Below are positions 36,332-44,091 of a DNA stretch of 64,000 nt, piece by piece. Within the stretch, counting starts at the first letter, position 1; the number at the start of each line of letters is the position of its first letter. Where the stretch lies: the NCBI GenBank assembly GCA_023398165.1, contig JAEWSQ010000012.1:282575-346574 (forward strand), in the 5' to 3' direction. Both the position numbers and the translations under genes were made by a program. Origin of the DNA: Spirochaetota bacterium (GTDB taxonomy: Bacteria; Spirochaetota; Spirochaetia; Treponematales; Treponemataceae). The notes under the pieces are model-generated. The model searched no databases, had not been told where the DNA came from, and saw only the letters and a list, made by a program, of their open reading frames with translations.

Positions 36332-37504
36332 CTACTTTTTAATTGCTGCAACCATTTTAGCTATCCGGTCCAGGGCAATTTTTAGCTTTCCAATATCAGT
36401 TGCATAACAGCACCGGATAAAGCCTTCCCCTCCGGCTCCGAAAACCGAGCCGGGAACGACTGCAACCTTGTACTCCTCAATGAGCTTTGTGGCAAATTCA
36501 TCTGATGTTAGACCTGTTGAGCGGATATCCGGAAAAATATAAAAAGCCCCGTCAGGTTCTGTTACAGGGAGTCCCATTTCTATGAAAGCCTTATTCATGA
36601 GGTTTCTTCTCTGCTGATACGAAATCCTCATCTTTTCGACTTCTTCTTTTCCGCTCCGTAAGCCTTCTGCGGCAGCATACTGGCTCATAATCGGAGCACA
36701 GATAGTAGAATATTGATGCAGTTTATATACCTGCTGCATGAGATCTGTCGGGCAGCAAAGGTACCCGATTCTCCATCCGGTCATTGCAAAGGCTTTTGAA
36801 AAACCATTTAATACTATAGTGTACGGTTTCATTCCCGGGAATGAACCTATGGAACAGTGCTTATTATCATCATAAACCAGTTCAGAGTAGACTTCATCGG
36901 ACAGAACCCAAATCTCATGTTTTTTTACCAGTTCTGCGATTTTTTCAAGCTCGGAGGCTGGAATCATGCGTCCTGTAGGATTACTGGGCGAGCAGAGCAT
37001 TAAGGCCTTTGTTTTAGGTGTAATAACCTTTGCCAGTTCTTCTGCGGTGGGGTAGAATCCTGTTTTTGATGTATCAAAGTGAATTAATTTTGTTTCGCAT
37101 AAGGCAGCAAGCGGCTGATACGAAACATAACAGGGTTCGCAAATGATAATTTCATCTCCGGGATTTAATACGGCACGGAGGACTGCATCAACAGCTTCGG
37201 AAACTCCGATGGTAATGAGTATTTCTTTGGCCGGATCATACGAAAGATTGTATTTTTCAAGATATTGAGCAATTCCCTGTCTCAGTTCCAGTAATCCCCA
37301 ATTAGATGTATATGAGGTGTGCCCTTTTTCAAGATGGTAAAAGGCCTCTTCCCTCATCACCCATGGTGTTGAAAAATCCGGTTCCCCGACACCGAGAGAT
37401 ATAATATCGTCACGGCCGATTATCAGTTCAAAAAATTTACGGATTCCTGAAGGAGGTGTTGTTACAATTTTTTCAGAAAACCTGTCTTTACGCGTATTAA
37501 TCAT
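36332..37504 (-). CDS. PLP-dependent class I/II aminotransferase
   Basis: 390 residues. The fold type I blocks are complete: 'ISLGVGEPDFSTPWVM', 'LCSPSNPTGRMIP', 'WVLSDEVYSELVYD' and PLP-binding Lys in 'LNGFSKAFAMTGWRIGYL' (about residue 235), with the carboxylate-binding Arg in 'GGEGFIRCCYAT'. It resembles aspartate or aromatic aminotransferases and PatA-like enzymes; the donor cannot be decided. It starts inside the end of the Lrp-type regulator gene (ATGA) and precedes pdxK, whose product would supply its cofactor. Confidence 0.93.
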   Translation of the reverse strand: MINTRKDRFSEKIVTTPPSGIRKFFELIIGRDDIISLGVGEPDFSTPWVMREEAFYHLEKGHTSYTSNWGLLELRQGIAQYLEKYNLSYDPAKEILITIGVSEAVDAVLRAVLNPGDEIIICEPCYVSYQPLAALCETKLIHFDTSKTGFYPTAEELAKVITPKTKALMLCSPSNPTGRMIPASELEKIAELVKKHEIWVLSDEVYSELVYDDNKHCSIGSFPGMKPYTIVLNGFSKAFAMTGWRIGYLCCPTDLMQQVYKLHQYSTICAPIMSQYAAAEGLRSGKEEVEKMRISYQQRRNLMNKAFIEMGLPVTEPDGAFYIFPDIRSTGLTSDEFATKLIEEYKVAVVPGSVFGAGGEGFIRCCYATDIGKLKIALDRIAKMVAAIKK

Positions 37505-37986
37505 GCAGTGACTCCTTCACGGCGGTCGCGTTTCTCATCGACATAAATAACATCGTTTTCTTTATATGTTTTTAAGACAAAGTGGGTTTTTGTACTCTTA
37601 ACACCATTAATGGTTGAAAGTTTCCGGGCGACAAAGAAGGCAACATCCTTTAAAGACTCGCCTTCAATAATAACCTGAAGATCATATCCGCCGGACATTA
37701 AATTTAAAGACTTTACTTCCGGGAAGCGGTAAATTCGCTCGGCAATAGCATCGAAACCGTGTTCCCTCTCCGGGGTTACCTGAATTTCAATAACCGCCCT
37801 CACCCGGTCTCTGCTTTCCAATACTTTGTCGGGATTAACGATGGCGGCGTACTTTACAATTATTCCATCATCTTCAAGTTTCTGTATAATTTGCTTAACC
37901 TGCTCGGCAGATTTTTTTGTCATTGCGGCAATATCATCAATTGATATGCGTGCATTATCCTGTAATAATTGTAAAATTTCCTGCAT
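37501..37986 (-). CDS. Lrp/AsnC-family transcriptional regulator
   Basis: 161 residues. N-terminal helix-turn-helix ('LLQDNARISIDDIAAMTKKSAEQVKQIIQKLEDDG' region) and a C-terminal ligand-binding RAM domain ('FPEVKSLNLMSGGYDLQVIIEG'). A charged tail of about 15 residues is extra. The start follows AAAGGAGTTATCGT. It overlaps the aminotransferase gene by ATGA, so it probably controls this operon in response to an amino acid. A candidate operator is listed separately. Confidence 0.92.
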   Translation of the reverse strand: MQEILQLLQDNARISIDDIAAMTKKSAEQVKQIIQKLEDDGIIVKYAAIVNPDKVLESRDRVRAVIEIQVTPEREHGFDAIAERIYRFPEVKSLNLMSGGYDLQVIIEGESLKDVAFFVARKLSTINGVKSTKTHFVLKTYKENDVIYVDEKRDRREGVTA

Positions 37987-38007
37987 ACGATAACTCCTTT
38001 GTTATAG

Positions 38008-38022
38008 GGTGATACGTTCACC
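38008..38022. promoter_or_regulatory. Candidate operator of the Lrp-type regulator
   Basis: GGTGATACGTTCACC is a 15-base site with five-base inverted arms, the size expected for Lrp-family boxes. It lies just after the expected transcription start of the minus-strand operon, which suits autorepression. Confidence 0.4.
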
Positions 38023-38029
38023 AAGGCTT

Positions 38030-38057
38030 ATTATAGTCAAAAAAATCAATTATTCAA
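38030..38057 (-). promoter_or_regulatory. Promoter of the lrp-aminotransferase-pdxK operon
   Basis: On the minus strand TTGAAT (38057-38052), 16 bases and a perfect TATAAT (38035-38030). Confidence 0.6.
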
Positions 38058-38153
38058 TAGAAGTACCGGTAAAGATGAATAAATATACAGTTTTCTGTAT
38101 TTTATTAAATAATATTACCTGATATTTGGGATTAGTAGTGCAGGGAAGAGTTC

Positions 38154-38183
38154 TTGACATAGAACGAACGTTCGTTCTATAAA
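38154..38183 (+). promoter_or_regulatory. tetR promoter with embedded operator
   Basis: A perfect TTGACA (38154-38159), an 18-base spacer and TATAAA (38178-38183), five bases before the ATG at 38189. The spacer is filled by the 18-base palindrome AGAACGAACGTTCGTTCT (38161-38178, perfect to 38159-38180 with its flanks). A repressor there would block the promoter. The mRNA is probably leaderless. Confidence 0.75.
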
Positions 38184-38188
38184 TAGAT

Positions 38189-38806
38189 ATGAGCAGAATT
38201 CGAAATGTAGAAAAATTTGAAGAAAAACAGCAGCTGATAATGAATACAGCATTAGAATTATTTTCTTCTAAAGGGTATGACGGTATAAGCATAAGAGATC
38301 TTTGCAAGGAATTGATTATGCCTGTTTCCTCTATATACAATTATTATGAAAGTAAAGAACGGATTTATAGAGAGATTTGGACTACTCACATATCAATTCT
38401 TTTTGAGCGGTTAGAAAGTAAGGCTGTATATATTCCAAACACGAAAGAATATGAGAAAGATGTTTATCCTGTTTTAAAAGAGATTGTAAGGATTTATTTT
38501 ACGTTTTCGCAGGAATATAAAATTTTTTACTCACTGCTTCTTTCTCATACCTATGCCCCTTCTTCTTCTGCAGCAGCATCAATTGCATCAGCTTACTATG
38601 AAAAACAGTATGTGTTTCTAGAGAAATTATTTGCAAATATGTCGAATGCACATGGAAACTTATATATGAAGGAAAGATATCTGGCAGTTTCCTTTCTAGC
38701 GGTAATAAATTCATGGATTGGATTATGGATTCTTGATAAAGCAGATTTAAGCGATAAGGATGCGGGTATTATTGTAAAGCAATTTATGCATGGAATTTTC
38801 GCATAA
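38189..38806 (+). CDS. TetR/AcrR-family transcriptional repressor
   Basis: 205 residues. The N-terminal helix-turn-helix is typical ('IMNTALELFSSKGYDGISIRDLCKEL', 'SSIYNYYESKERIYREIW'). The C-terminal part is the variable ligand-binding region. The same palindrome lies in its own promoter and before the GH13 gene, so it should repress both itself and the glycosidase. A terminator follows at once. Ligand unknown. Confidence 0.9.
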   Translation: MSRIRNVEKFEEKQQLIMNTALELFSSKGYDGISIRDLCKELIMPVSSIYNYYESKERIYREIWTTHISILFERLESKAVYIPNTKEYEKDVYPVLKEIVRIYFTFSQEYKIFYSLLLSHTYAPSSSAAASIASAYYEKQYVFLEKLFANMSNAHGNLYMKERYLAVSFLAVINSWIGLWILDKADLSDKDAGIIVKQFMHGIFA

Positions 38807-38820
38807 AATTTAAAAAAAAT

Positions 38821-38849
38821 CGTGCTCTCAAAAGAGCATGTTTTTTTTT
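38821..38849 (+). terminator. Rho-independent terminator of tetR
   Basis: TGCTCT, loop CAAA, AGAGCA, extended by a G-T and a C-G pair, then nine T. A run of A before the stem may also let it work on the other strand. Confidence 0.85.
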
Positions 38850-38853
38850 AAAC

Positions 38854-38885
38854 TATTAATAGAACGAACGTTCGTTCTATTAATA
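38854..38885. promoter_or_regulatory. Second TetR operator, before the GH13 gene
   Basis: A perfect 32-base palindrome whose core AGAACGAACGTTCGTTCT (38861-38878) is identical to the operator in the tetR promoter. A TATTAA that could serve as a -10 lies at 38878-38883, the same offset as the -10 in the tetR promoter, but no good -35 is seen. Confidence 0.8.
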
Positions 38886-38908
38886 AGACGTGACAACAAG
38901 GAGATAAT

Positions 38909-40306
38909 ATGTGGTTTGATTCATCGGTGTGGTATGAGTTTTATTCTTTGGGAGTTACCGGCTCTCCGGAAGAGAACAGCTGGGACTGGTCTGTGTGGAA
39001 CGGCGCGGCAAAACCGGTAAACAGAATTGGGAATTTATTGGTATGGATAGAGCACTTGAAGAAGCTTGGTGTTTCCGCAGTATATTTTACTCCTGTATTC
39101 CAGTCGGACCGTCACGGGTATGACACGAGGGATTATTATACAATCGACAGCCGCCTGGGTTCGAACGAGGACTTTGCGCATCTCTGCTGTGTACTGCATG
39201 AAAACAATATAAGGGTTGTATTGGACGGTGTTTTTAATCATACAGGACGCGGCTTTTGGGCCTTCCGGGATGTTCAGAAAAATAAAAGGGATTCTCAGTA
39301 TTGTGACTGGTTTTTTATAGATTGGTCCAGGAACTCGGACAGAAATGACGGGTTCTGGTATGAGGGATGGGAGGGCTGTTATGATTTAGTAAAACTAAAT
39401 CTTACTAATCCTACTGTTGTTGATCATCTTTTCGCTGCTGTTGAAAAATGGATACGGCTTTTTCACATAGACGGTCTGCGGCTGGATGTTGCATACAGTC
39501 TTCCTGAAAGTTTTTTACGCAGCCTTTCTGATTTTTGCAACGACAAATATCGTTCAATTACCGCCTCTGATCATGATTTTGTTCTTGCAGGTGAAATTAT
39601 TCATGGAGACTACCAGAAGCTATTAGGTGCCGGATTGCAGTCTTGTACGAATTATGAAGTATATAAGGGGCTTTATTCAAGTTTTAATGATAAAAATCTT
39701 TTCGAAATATCCTACTCTTTAAACAGGCAGTTCGGAGTGAACGGCGACGGTGCAGGGCTTTATAAGGGAAAAAGACTAATATCATTTGCTGATAATCACG
39801 ATGTAAGCCGTCTTTCCTCTATACTCAAAGATAAGTCAGAAATGTATCAGCTGTATGCCCTTCTTTTTGCGTCTCCCGGTGTTCCCTGTTTGTATTACGG
39901 AAGCGAATGGGGTATAGAAGGAAGAAAAGAAGATGGTGACAAAGCTTTACGTCCTGCATTGGCCGGTCCTTCATGGGATTCTCTTTCCTCCTGGATATCG
40001 CAGCTTTCGTATCTGTACAGGACAGAAAAGGCTTTGAATTCGGGAAGCTATGAAAATGTATGCACTTTAAATGAGCAGCTTGTTTTTAAAAGAGTATTTG
40101 TACAGGGAAATGAAAGTCGGGAGGAAATAGTTTTCTGCATCAATATCAGCAGTACTGACAGTACAATTCATGTGAAGAAAGACGGATACGGAGCATTTCA
40201 TGGTATTTTCGGATCATATATGAACCTGTACAACGGAAGTACTGTTCTATACAACGGATCTATAAAAATTCCTTCAAAAACCTGTCTTCTGTTAAAAAAA
40301 CAGTAA
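38909..40306 (+). CDS. GH13-family alpha-amylase-type glycosidase
   Basis: 465 residues, no signal peptide. The four conserved GH13 regions are present: 'VVLDGVFNHTGRG', 'IDGLRLDVAY' with nucleophile Asp193, 'VLAGEIIHGD' with acid/base Glu229, and 'SFADNHDVSR' with Asp298. It is compact, and the start WFDSSVWYEFYSLGV reads like intracellular maltodextrin-degrading enzymes (neopullulanase, cyclomaltodextrinase or maltogenic type). Exact substrate open. Start after CAAGGAGATAAT. Controlled by the TetR repressor encoded upstream. Confidence 0.92.
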   Translation: MWFDSSVWYEFYSLGVTGSPEENSWDWSVWNGAAKPVNRIGNLLVWIEHLKKLGVSAVYFTPVFQSDRHGYDTRDYYTIDSRLGSNEDFAHLCCVLHENNIRVVLDGVFNHTGRGFWAFRDVQKNKRDSQYCDWFFIDWSRNSDRNDGFWYEGWEGCYDLVKLNLTNPTVVDHLFAAVEKWIRLFHIDGLRLDVAYSLPESFLRSLSDFCNDKYRSITASDHDFVLAGEIIHGDYQKLLGAGLQSCTNYEVYKGLYSSFNDKNLFEISYSLNRQFGVNGDGAGLYKGKRLISFADNHDVSRLSSILKDKSEMYQLYALLFASPGVPCLYYGSEWGIEGRKEDGDKALRPALAGPSWDSLSSWISQLSYLYRTEKALNSGSYENVCTLNEQLVFKRVFVQGNESREEIVFCINISSTDSTIHVKKDGYGAFHGIFGSYMNLYNGSTVLYNGSIKIPSKTCLLLKKQ

Positions 40307-40322
40307 TGAAGATAATTTTCTC

Positions 40323-40369
40323 TTGACATAACTGTTCTAGTGTATTATACTAATAGTACACTAGAACAG
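40323..40369 (+). promoter_or_regulatory. Promoter and operator of the ytrA-like operon
   Basis: TTGACA (40323-40328), 17 bases, TATACT (40346-40351): close to consensus. Inverted arms CTGTTCTAGTGTA (40332-40344) and TACACTAGAACAG (40357-40369) flank the -10, the layout expected for autorepression by a GntR/YtrA-type dimer. Confidence 0.8.
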
Positions 40370-40387
40370 AAAAAAGGAGGTTACGAT

Positions 40388-40756
40388 ATGGAGTTTGATG
40401 ATAATGTACCAATTTATCTGCAGATAGTTGTTCTTATTAAGAAGCGCATCATTCAGGGTTTACTGAAATCGGGCGACAAGATTCCTTCTGTACGCGAACT
40501 TGCAGAAGAGCTCAAGGTTAATCCGAATACGATTTCAAGATCGTATCAGGAACTGGAACGTGAAAAAATAACCGAAACCAAACGAGGTATGGGAACTTTT
40601 ATATCAGGAGAAGAAAACATGATGGAAGCAATCCGCTCGGAATTTTCTGCGAGTATGGTAGCACGGTTTATCAGGGATATGAGGGAAACAGGATTCTCTG
40701 ATGAGGAGATTTTAAAACTTTTGGCAAATGCCATAACTAAAGAGGGCGGTAAATAA
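40388..40756 (+). CDS. GntR-family regulator, YtrA subfamily
   Basis: 122 residues. A winged helix domain (about 8-75: 'LIKKRIIQGLLKSGDKIPSVRELAEELKVNPNTISRSYQEL' region) followed by a short helical dimerisation tail, the small size typical of YtrA proteins, which control neighbouring ABC exporters. The start at 40388 follows AAAAAGGAGGTTACGAT; an earlier in-frame start at 40340 lies inside the promoter. It overlaps the ATPase gene by one base (TAATG). Confidence 0.9.
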   Translation: MEFDDNVPIYLQIVVLIKKRIIQGLLKSGDKIPSVRELAEELKVNPNTISRSYQELEREKITETKRGMGTFISGEENMMEAIRSEFSASMVARFIRDMRETGFSDEEILKLLANAITKEGGK

Positions 40757-41460
40757 TGAGTGCACTTTTAGATATTACTGATGTTACAAAAAATTACGGC
40801 TCAAAAACTGCATTAAGCAATGTTACTTTTTCACTTGAGCAGGGCCGTATTCTGGGACTTATGGGACCCAACGGCAGCGGTAAAACCACTCTATTGAAGA
40901 TCCTTGCCGGTGTTCAGCATCCTGCTTCCGGTGAAGTACTGATTAATGGAAAAAAGATCGGCGTTGAAACAAAGAATATCGTATCATTTTTACCCGATGT
41001 TAATCCGTTGTTTTCATGGATGAAGGCAGCGGACGCAATCGATTTTTATAAAGACTTTTTCTCCGACTTTGACAAGGACAAATGTTATGAACTCCTGGAT
41101 TTCATGAAGCTCAACCGCTCTCAAAAAGTGCGGTCCATGTCAAAGGGAATGATCGAAAAACTGAATCTTTCTCTTGTGTTTTCACGAAAAGCCCGGCTTT
41201 TCCTTCTTGATGAACCATTGGGAGGAGTTGACCCGGTTGCCAGGGAAAGAATTGTTTCTACAATCATAAAGACCTATTCTGAGGATTCTTCAATAATCAT
41301 AAGTACTCATCTTGTTCATGATGTTGAAACAATTTTTGATGATATTTGTATGATTAATGAGGGTGAAATTATTCTGCAGGGCAGTGCTGAGGATCTTAGA
41401 AGCGAACATGCTATGTCTATAGATCAGCTGTATATTAAAATGTTTGCAGATAAAGTGTAA
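40756..41460 (+). CDS. ABC transporter ATPase, YtrB-like
   Basis: 234 residues. Walker A 'GPNGSGKTTLLKIL', signature region 'VRSMSKGMIEKLNLSLVF' (LSGGQ replaced by SMSKG, as is usual in this subfamily), Walker B 'RLFLLDEPLGGVDP' and the switch His in 'IIISTHLVHDV'. It pairs with the permease encoded next, and the regulator gene precedes it. Such systems often respond to cell-envelope stress or antibiotics; the substrate is unknown. Confidence 0.93.
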   Translation: MSALLDITDVTKNYGSKTALSNVTFSLEQGRILGLMGPNGSGKTTLLKILAGVQHPASGEVLINGKKIGVETKNIVSFLPDVNPLFSWMKAADAIDFYKDFFSDFDKDKCYELLDFMKLNRSQKVRSMSKGMIEKLNLSLVFSRKARLFLLDEPLGGVDPVARERIVSTIIKTYSEDSSIIISTHLVHDVETIFDDICMINEGEIILQGSAEDLRSEHAMSIDQLYIKMFADKV

Positions 41461-41471
41461 GGGAGGAGTAT

Positions 41472-42257
41472 ATGAAAGCAGTAATACGGCAGCAGTGGAA
41501 GGCTCGGTATAAAACGGCGCTAATGCTTTGCGGAATTATAAGTCTTGTAAGCCTAAGCGTAATCATTAGTAAACAGGGAACCAGACTTTTTGAAAGCAAC
41601 AGTTCCATTTTAAAATACTGGCTGAGCATCGCTTTTACCGCGGTGTATTTGGGTGTTCCCGTGTATTCCTTAACATCGGTAATTACTACAATTAAGAACA
41701 TGGTATTCAAAGATACGAAATATTTAATGCTCACTGTTCCGAAAAAAAGCTGGCAACTTATAGGCGGGCGGTTTCTTGTAATTCTAGGCGAATTAATCGG
41801 GTATGCGGTTGTCATGCTTTTCTGGATATCTATTATTGTTTCAGCAGAAAACTCAGGTGCAGTTTCCTTTGACAACTATATTTTTAGTCCCGATAAAACC
41901 GGCTTTTTTGCACGTTTAGGGGAATTATATTCTGTCGTTTTTGTTGAGCATTTTACAGATACCATTCAGATTATTCCGATGGCACTCATAGCTGCAGTTT
42001 TTATTATGATGGTATTCAGTTTTTCATTAACATTATTTGCTTCAATTATCAGGCATAAACAGTTTCCCCGCATTCTTTCTTTGATTCTTGTATATTTCAT
42101 GTTTGATCTTACCGTCAGACTAATGGCTTTTGTTTTTAGGGATTATGAAATAAATACGGTAGCTTCAGCCTGGCCGCCTGCGGCAATACTTGCAGTTTTG
42201 AGTATTCTCTTATTTTCAGGCACCTGCATATTATTCGAAAAACGTATAGAAGGTTAA
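41472..42257 (+). CDS. ABC-2 type transporter permease
   Basis: 261 residues with about six membrane helices and no conserved catalytic motif, as expected for the membrane half of a YtrB-type exporter. The start follows AAGGGAGGAGTAT. It ends the three-gene operon before a clear terminator. Confidence 0.85.
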   Translation: MKAVIRQQWKARYKTALMLCGIISLVSLSVIISKQGTRLFESNSSILKYWLSIAFTAVYLGVPVYSLTSVITTIKNMVFKDTKYLMLTVPKKSWQLIGGRFLVILGELIGYAVVMLFWISIIVSAENSGAVSFDNYIFSPDKTGFFARLGELYSVVFVEHFTDTIQIIPMALIAAVFIMMVFSFSLTLFASIIRHKQFPRILSLILVYFMFDLTVRLMAFVFRDYEINTVASAWPPAAILAVLSILLFSGTCILFEKRIEG

Positions 42258-42285
42258 CTCCTCAAGACCTTTATATGTACTCTAT

Positions 42286-42324
42286 GACAGTACCGGTATT
42301 TTACACGGTACTGTCTTTTTTTTT
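42286..42324 (+). terminator. Rho-independent terminator of the ytrA-like operon
   Basis: GACAGTACCG, a ten-base loop, CGGTACTGTC, then nine T (42316-42324). Confidence 0.92.
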
Positions 42325-42338
42325 ATGCTGATATTTAC

Positions 42339-42344
42339 TATACT
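42339..42344 (+). promoter_or_regulatory. -10 element of the Nudix gene, probable leaderless start
   Basis: TATACT ends six bases before the ATG at 42351, and GGCGAA between them is too close to act as a ribosome site. The -35 region is only a T run shared with the terminator tail. Confidence 0.4.
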
Positions 42345-42350
42345 GGCGAA

Positions 42351-42905
42351 ATGAGTAATCCGATTAATACTTGTCCTTCCTGCGGAAAAAAAACTATAAC
42401 ATTTAAAGATGAGAAACACTGGGTTTGTTCCAGCTGCAGTTTTGATCTTTATTTTAATGTCGCCTGTTCCGCCTCTGTAATTTTATATGACGGTAATTCA
42501 GTATTATGCATTAAGCGGGGCAGGGATCCTGGTAAAGGATTGTTTTCGCTTCCGGGTGGCTTCATAGATGCAGGCGAAACTGCAGAAGATGCATGCATCA
42601 GAGAATGTATTGAGGAAACCGGAATAAAGCCCGGCGTTCTTGAATATATCGGTTCCTTCCCCAATACCTACACCTATAAACAGATTACGTATAATACCTG
42701 CGACTTTTTCTATTGCGTCCCTTTTCCTGTAAAAGAAATTAAATCTTTAAAACCGGATGATGTACAGGAGATTGCTGACTTTGAGATTATTACTCTACAT
42801 TCAGAATCTGATATTGAGGCTGTTCCCGCCGCATTTAATTCAGCCAAAAAAGCGCTGGGTAAGTGGTTTATGAAACACGGGTCTAAAATTTCCAGCCCAT
42901 ACTGA
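42351..42905 (+). CDS. Nudix hydrolase with N-terminal zinc ribbon
   Basis: 184 residues. A CxxC...CxxC zinc ribbon (CPSCGKK at 8-14, CSSC at 26-29) precedes the Nudix fold. The Nudix box 'GGFIDAGETAEDACIRECIEETGI' has the full G-x5-E-x7-R-E-x2-E-E-x-G pattern. The ribbon-Nudix order resembles NudC-like NADH or ADP-ribose pyrophosphatases but the chain is short. Its last 23 bases overlap the convergent IPT gene. Confidence 0.92.
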   Translation: MSNPINTCPSCGKKTITFKDEKHWVCSSCSFDLYFNVACSASVILYDGNSVLCIKRGRDPGKGLFSLPGGFIDAGETAEDACIRECIEETGIKPGVLEYIGSFPNTYTYKQITYNTCDFFYCVPFPVKEIKSLKPDDVQEIADFEIITLHSESDIEAVPAAFNSAKKALGKWFMKHGSKISSPY

Positions 42906-44091
42906 TATGCGGATAGAGTAGGCTGGGAAGCGGGTCTCCAACCTGCAATGGGGTTCCGAACACCAAGAGGTAATCAACACCGGCAGAGGCAAAAAGGTTT
43001 TCTGTGATCATGTAGTTAACAAAGAAACCTGTCGTTGTATTAATAAACATAGTAGAAATTGCAGGGTATGCTGCATTATTCGGATAAATATATTCAATGT
43101 TATGGGCAAAGGCGGCACCTGCTCCAAGTTTTCCTGTAATTAAAAGTTTCTTCTTAATTATTGGATACTGATACAATGCGGAAATTGTTGCATTTGAGAA
43201 AAATCCTGTAATCGTATAGTCCTCCTGACCGTTATTGAAGTATAGGAGATTTCCGTATGCTTCAAGTCCAAAGTAGCCGAAGTTTGTTTTTATGAATATG
43301 GGGCTGACTCTTCCGCTGAATGAAAGAAGGTGGCCTGTCTTGCCTCCTATCTCCTGAAAAAGAGGGGAAATGATTATACCAGGCGACCAGCCTGCACAGA
43401 CATAGACATCGCTCGGATCCTGATACTGCACCTGAAGACCCGCAAGTTCAGCTTCCAATCCTCCCGGGTTTTTAACATGCAGCGTATAACGGCCTTCATT
43501 AAAAGAGTCGGAGTTAACATTTATGCGGACGCGGGTAAGATCTGTATTAATCTCAAGCAGCTGTGCATTTACCTGTCCTAAAAGAGTACCGTCTTCAGGC
43601 AGAAAGTAGTACAAGGCATCTGATTTTAAGTTTATACCGTTTACGGTAACCGCAATGTCCTCTGTTTCATCGAGGTAAAAATTTCTTGGAGAAAAAGAAG
43701 AAATTTCGGGACGTTCCGCTTTTAGAATTACAAAACTTATCCAGTCAGAGGTGGAGTCGAGTTTATCCAGCAGGTTATACACATGGATCCGGTACCGGTA
43801 CTCCCCGTGAGTCAGGCTTACTTCAATAAAAGTATTATCAGTTTTAATGAGATCTATTTTTTCAAAAGCATCATTATTCTTTTTTTCCAGTTCGACTTCA
43901 TACCGGAGAACATATTCCTGAAACTGCCATTCAAGTTTTTGTATGAAAACATCTTCACCGGTTTCTGTCTTTGTTAAAAAATAATTTTGATCCTCTGATT
44001 CTGCTTTTTCAGAGACGGCCTCCTGGGAAAGAATCAATGCAGGGAAGAGAAACAATAGAAATAAAATGTGTATAAATTTTTTATCTGCCAT
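42883..44091 (-). CDS. Exported protein with IPT/TIG domain and C-terminal beta-barrel-like region
   Basis: 402 residues. Start at 44091 (MADKKFIHILFLLFLFPALILS signal peptide), inside the last bases of the FecR gene with GGATCCGGG upstream; a longer reading from 44259 is rejected. About residues 25-135 are a beta domain, 140-235 resemble an IPT/TIG fold ('ISSFSPRNFYLDETEDIAVTV'; 'GRYTLHVKNPGGLEA'), and the rest has alternating aromatic beta strands ending in 'PHISMGWKF', a typical outer-membrane barrel end. It is the third gene of the cyclase-FecR operon. Confidence 0.75.
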   Translation of the reverse strand: MADKKFIHILFLLFLFPALILSQEAVSEKAESEDQNYFLTKTETGEDVFIQKLEWQFQEYVLRYEVELEKKNNDAFEKIDLIKTDNTFIEVSLTHGEYRYRIHVYNLLDKLDSTSDWISFVILKAERPEISSFSPRNFYLDETEDIAVTVNGINLKSDALYYFLPEDGTLLGQVNAQLLEINTDLTRVRINVNSDSFNEGRYTLHVKNPGGLEAELAGLQVQYQDPSDVYVCAGWSPGIIISPLFQEIGGKTGHLLSFSGRVSPIFIKTNFGYFGLEAYGNLLYFNNGQEDYTITGFFSNATISALYQYPIIKKKLLITGKLGAGAAFAHNIEYIYPNNAAYPAISTMFINTTTGFFVNYMITENLFASAGVDYLLVFGTPLQVGDPLPSLLYPHISMGWKF

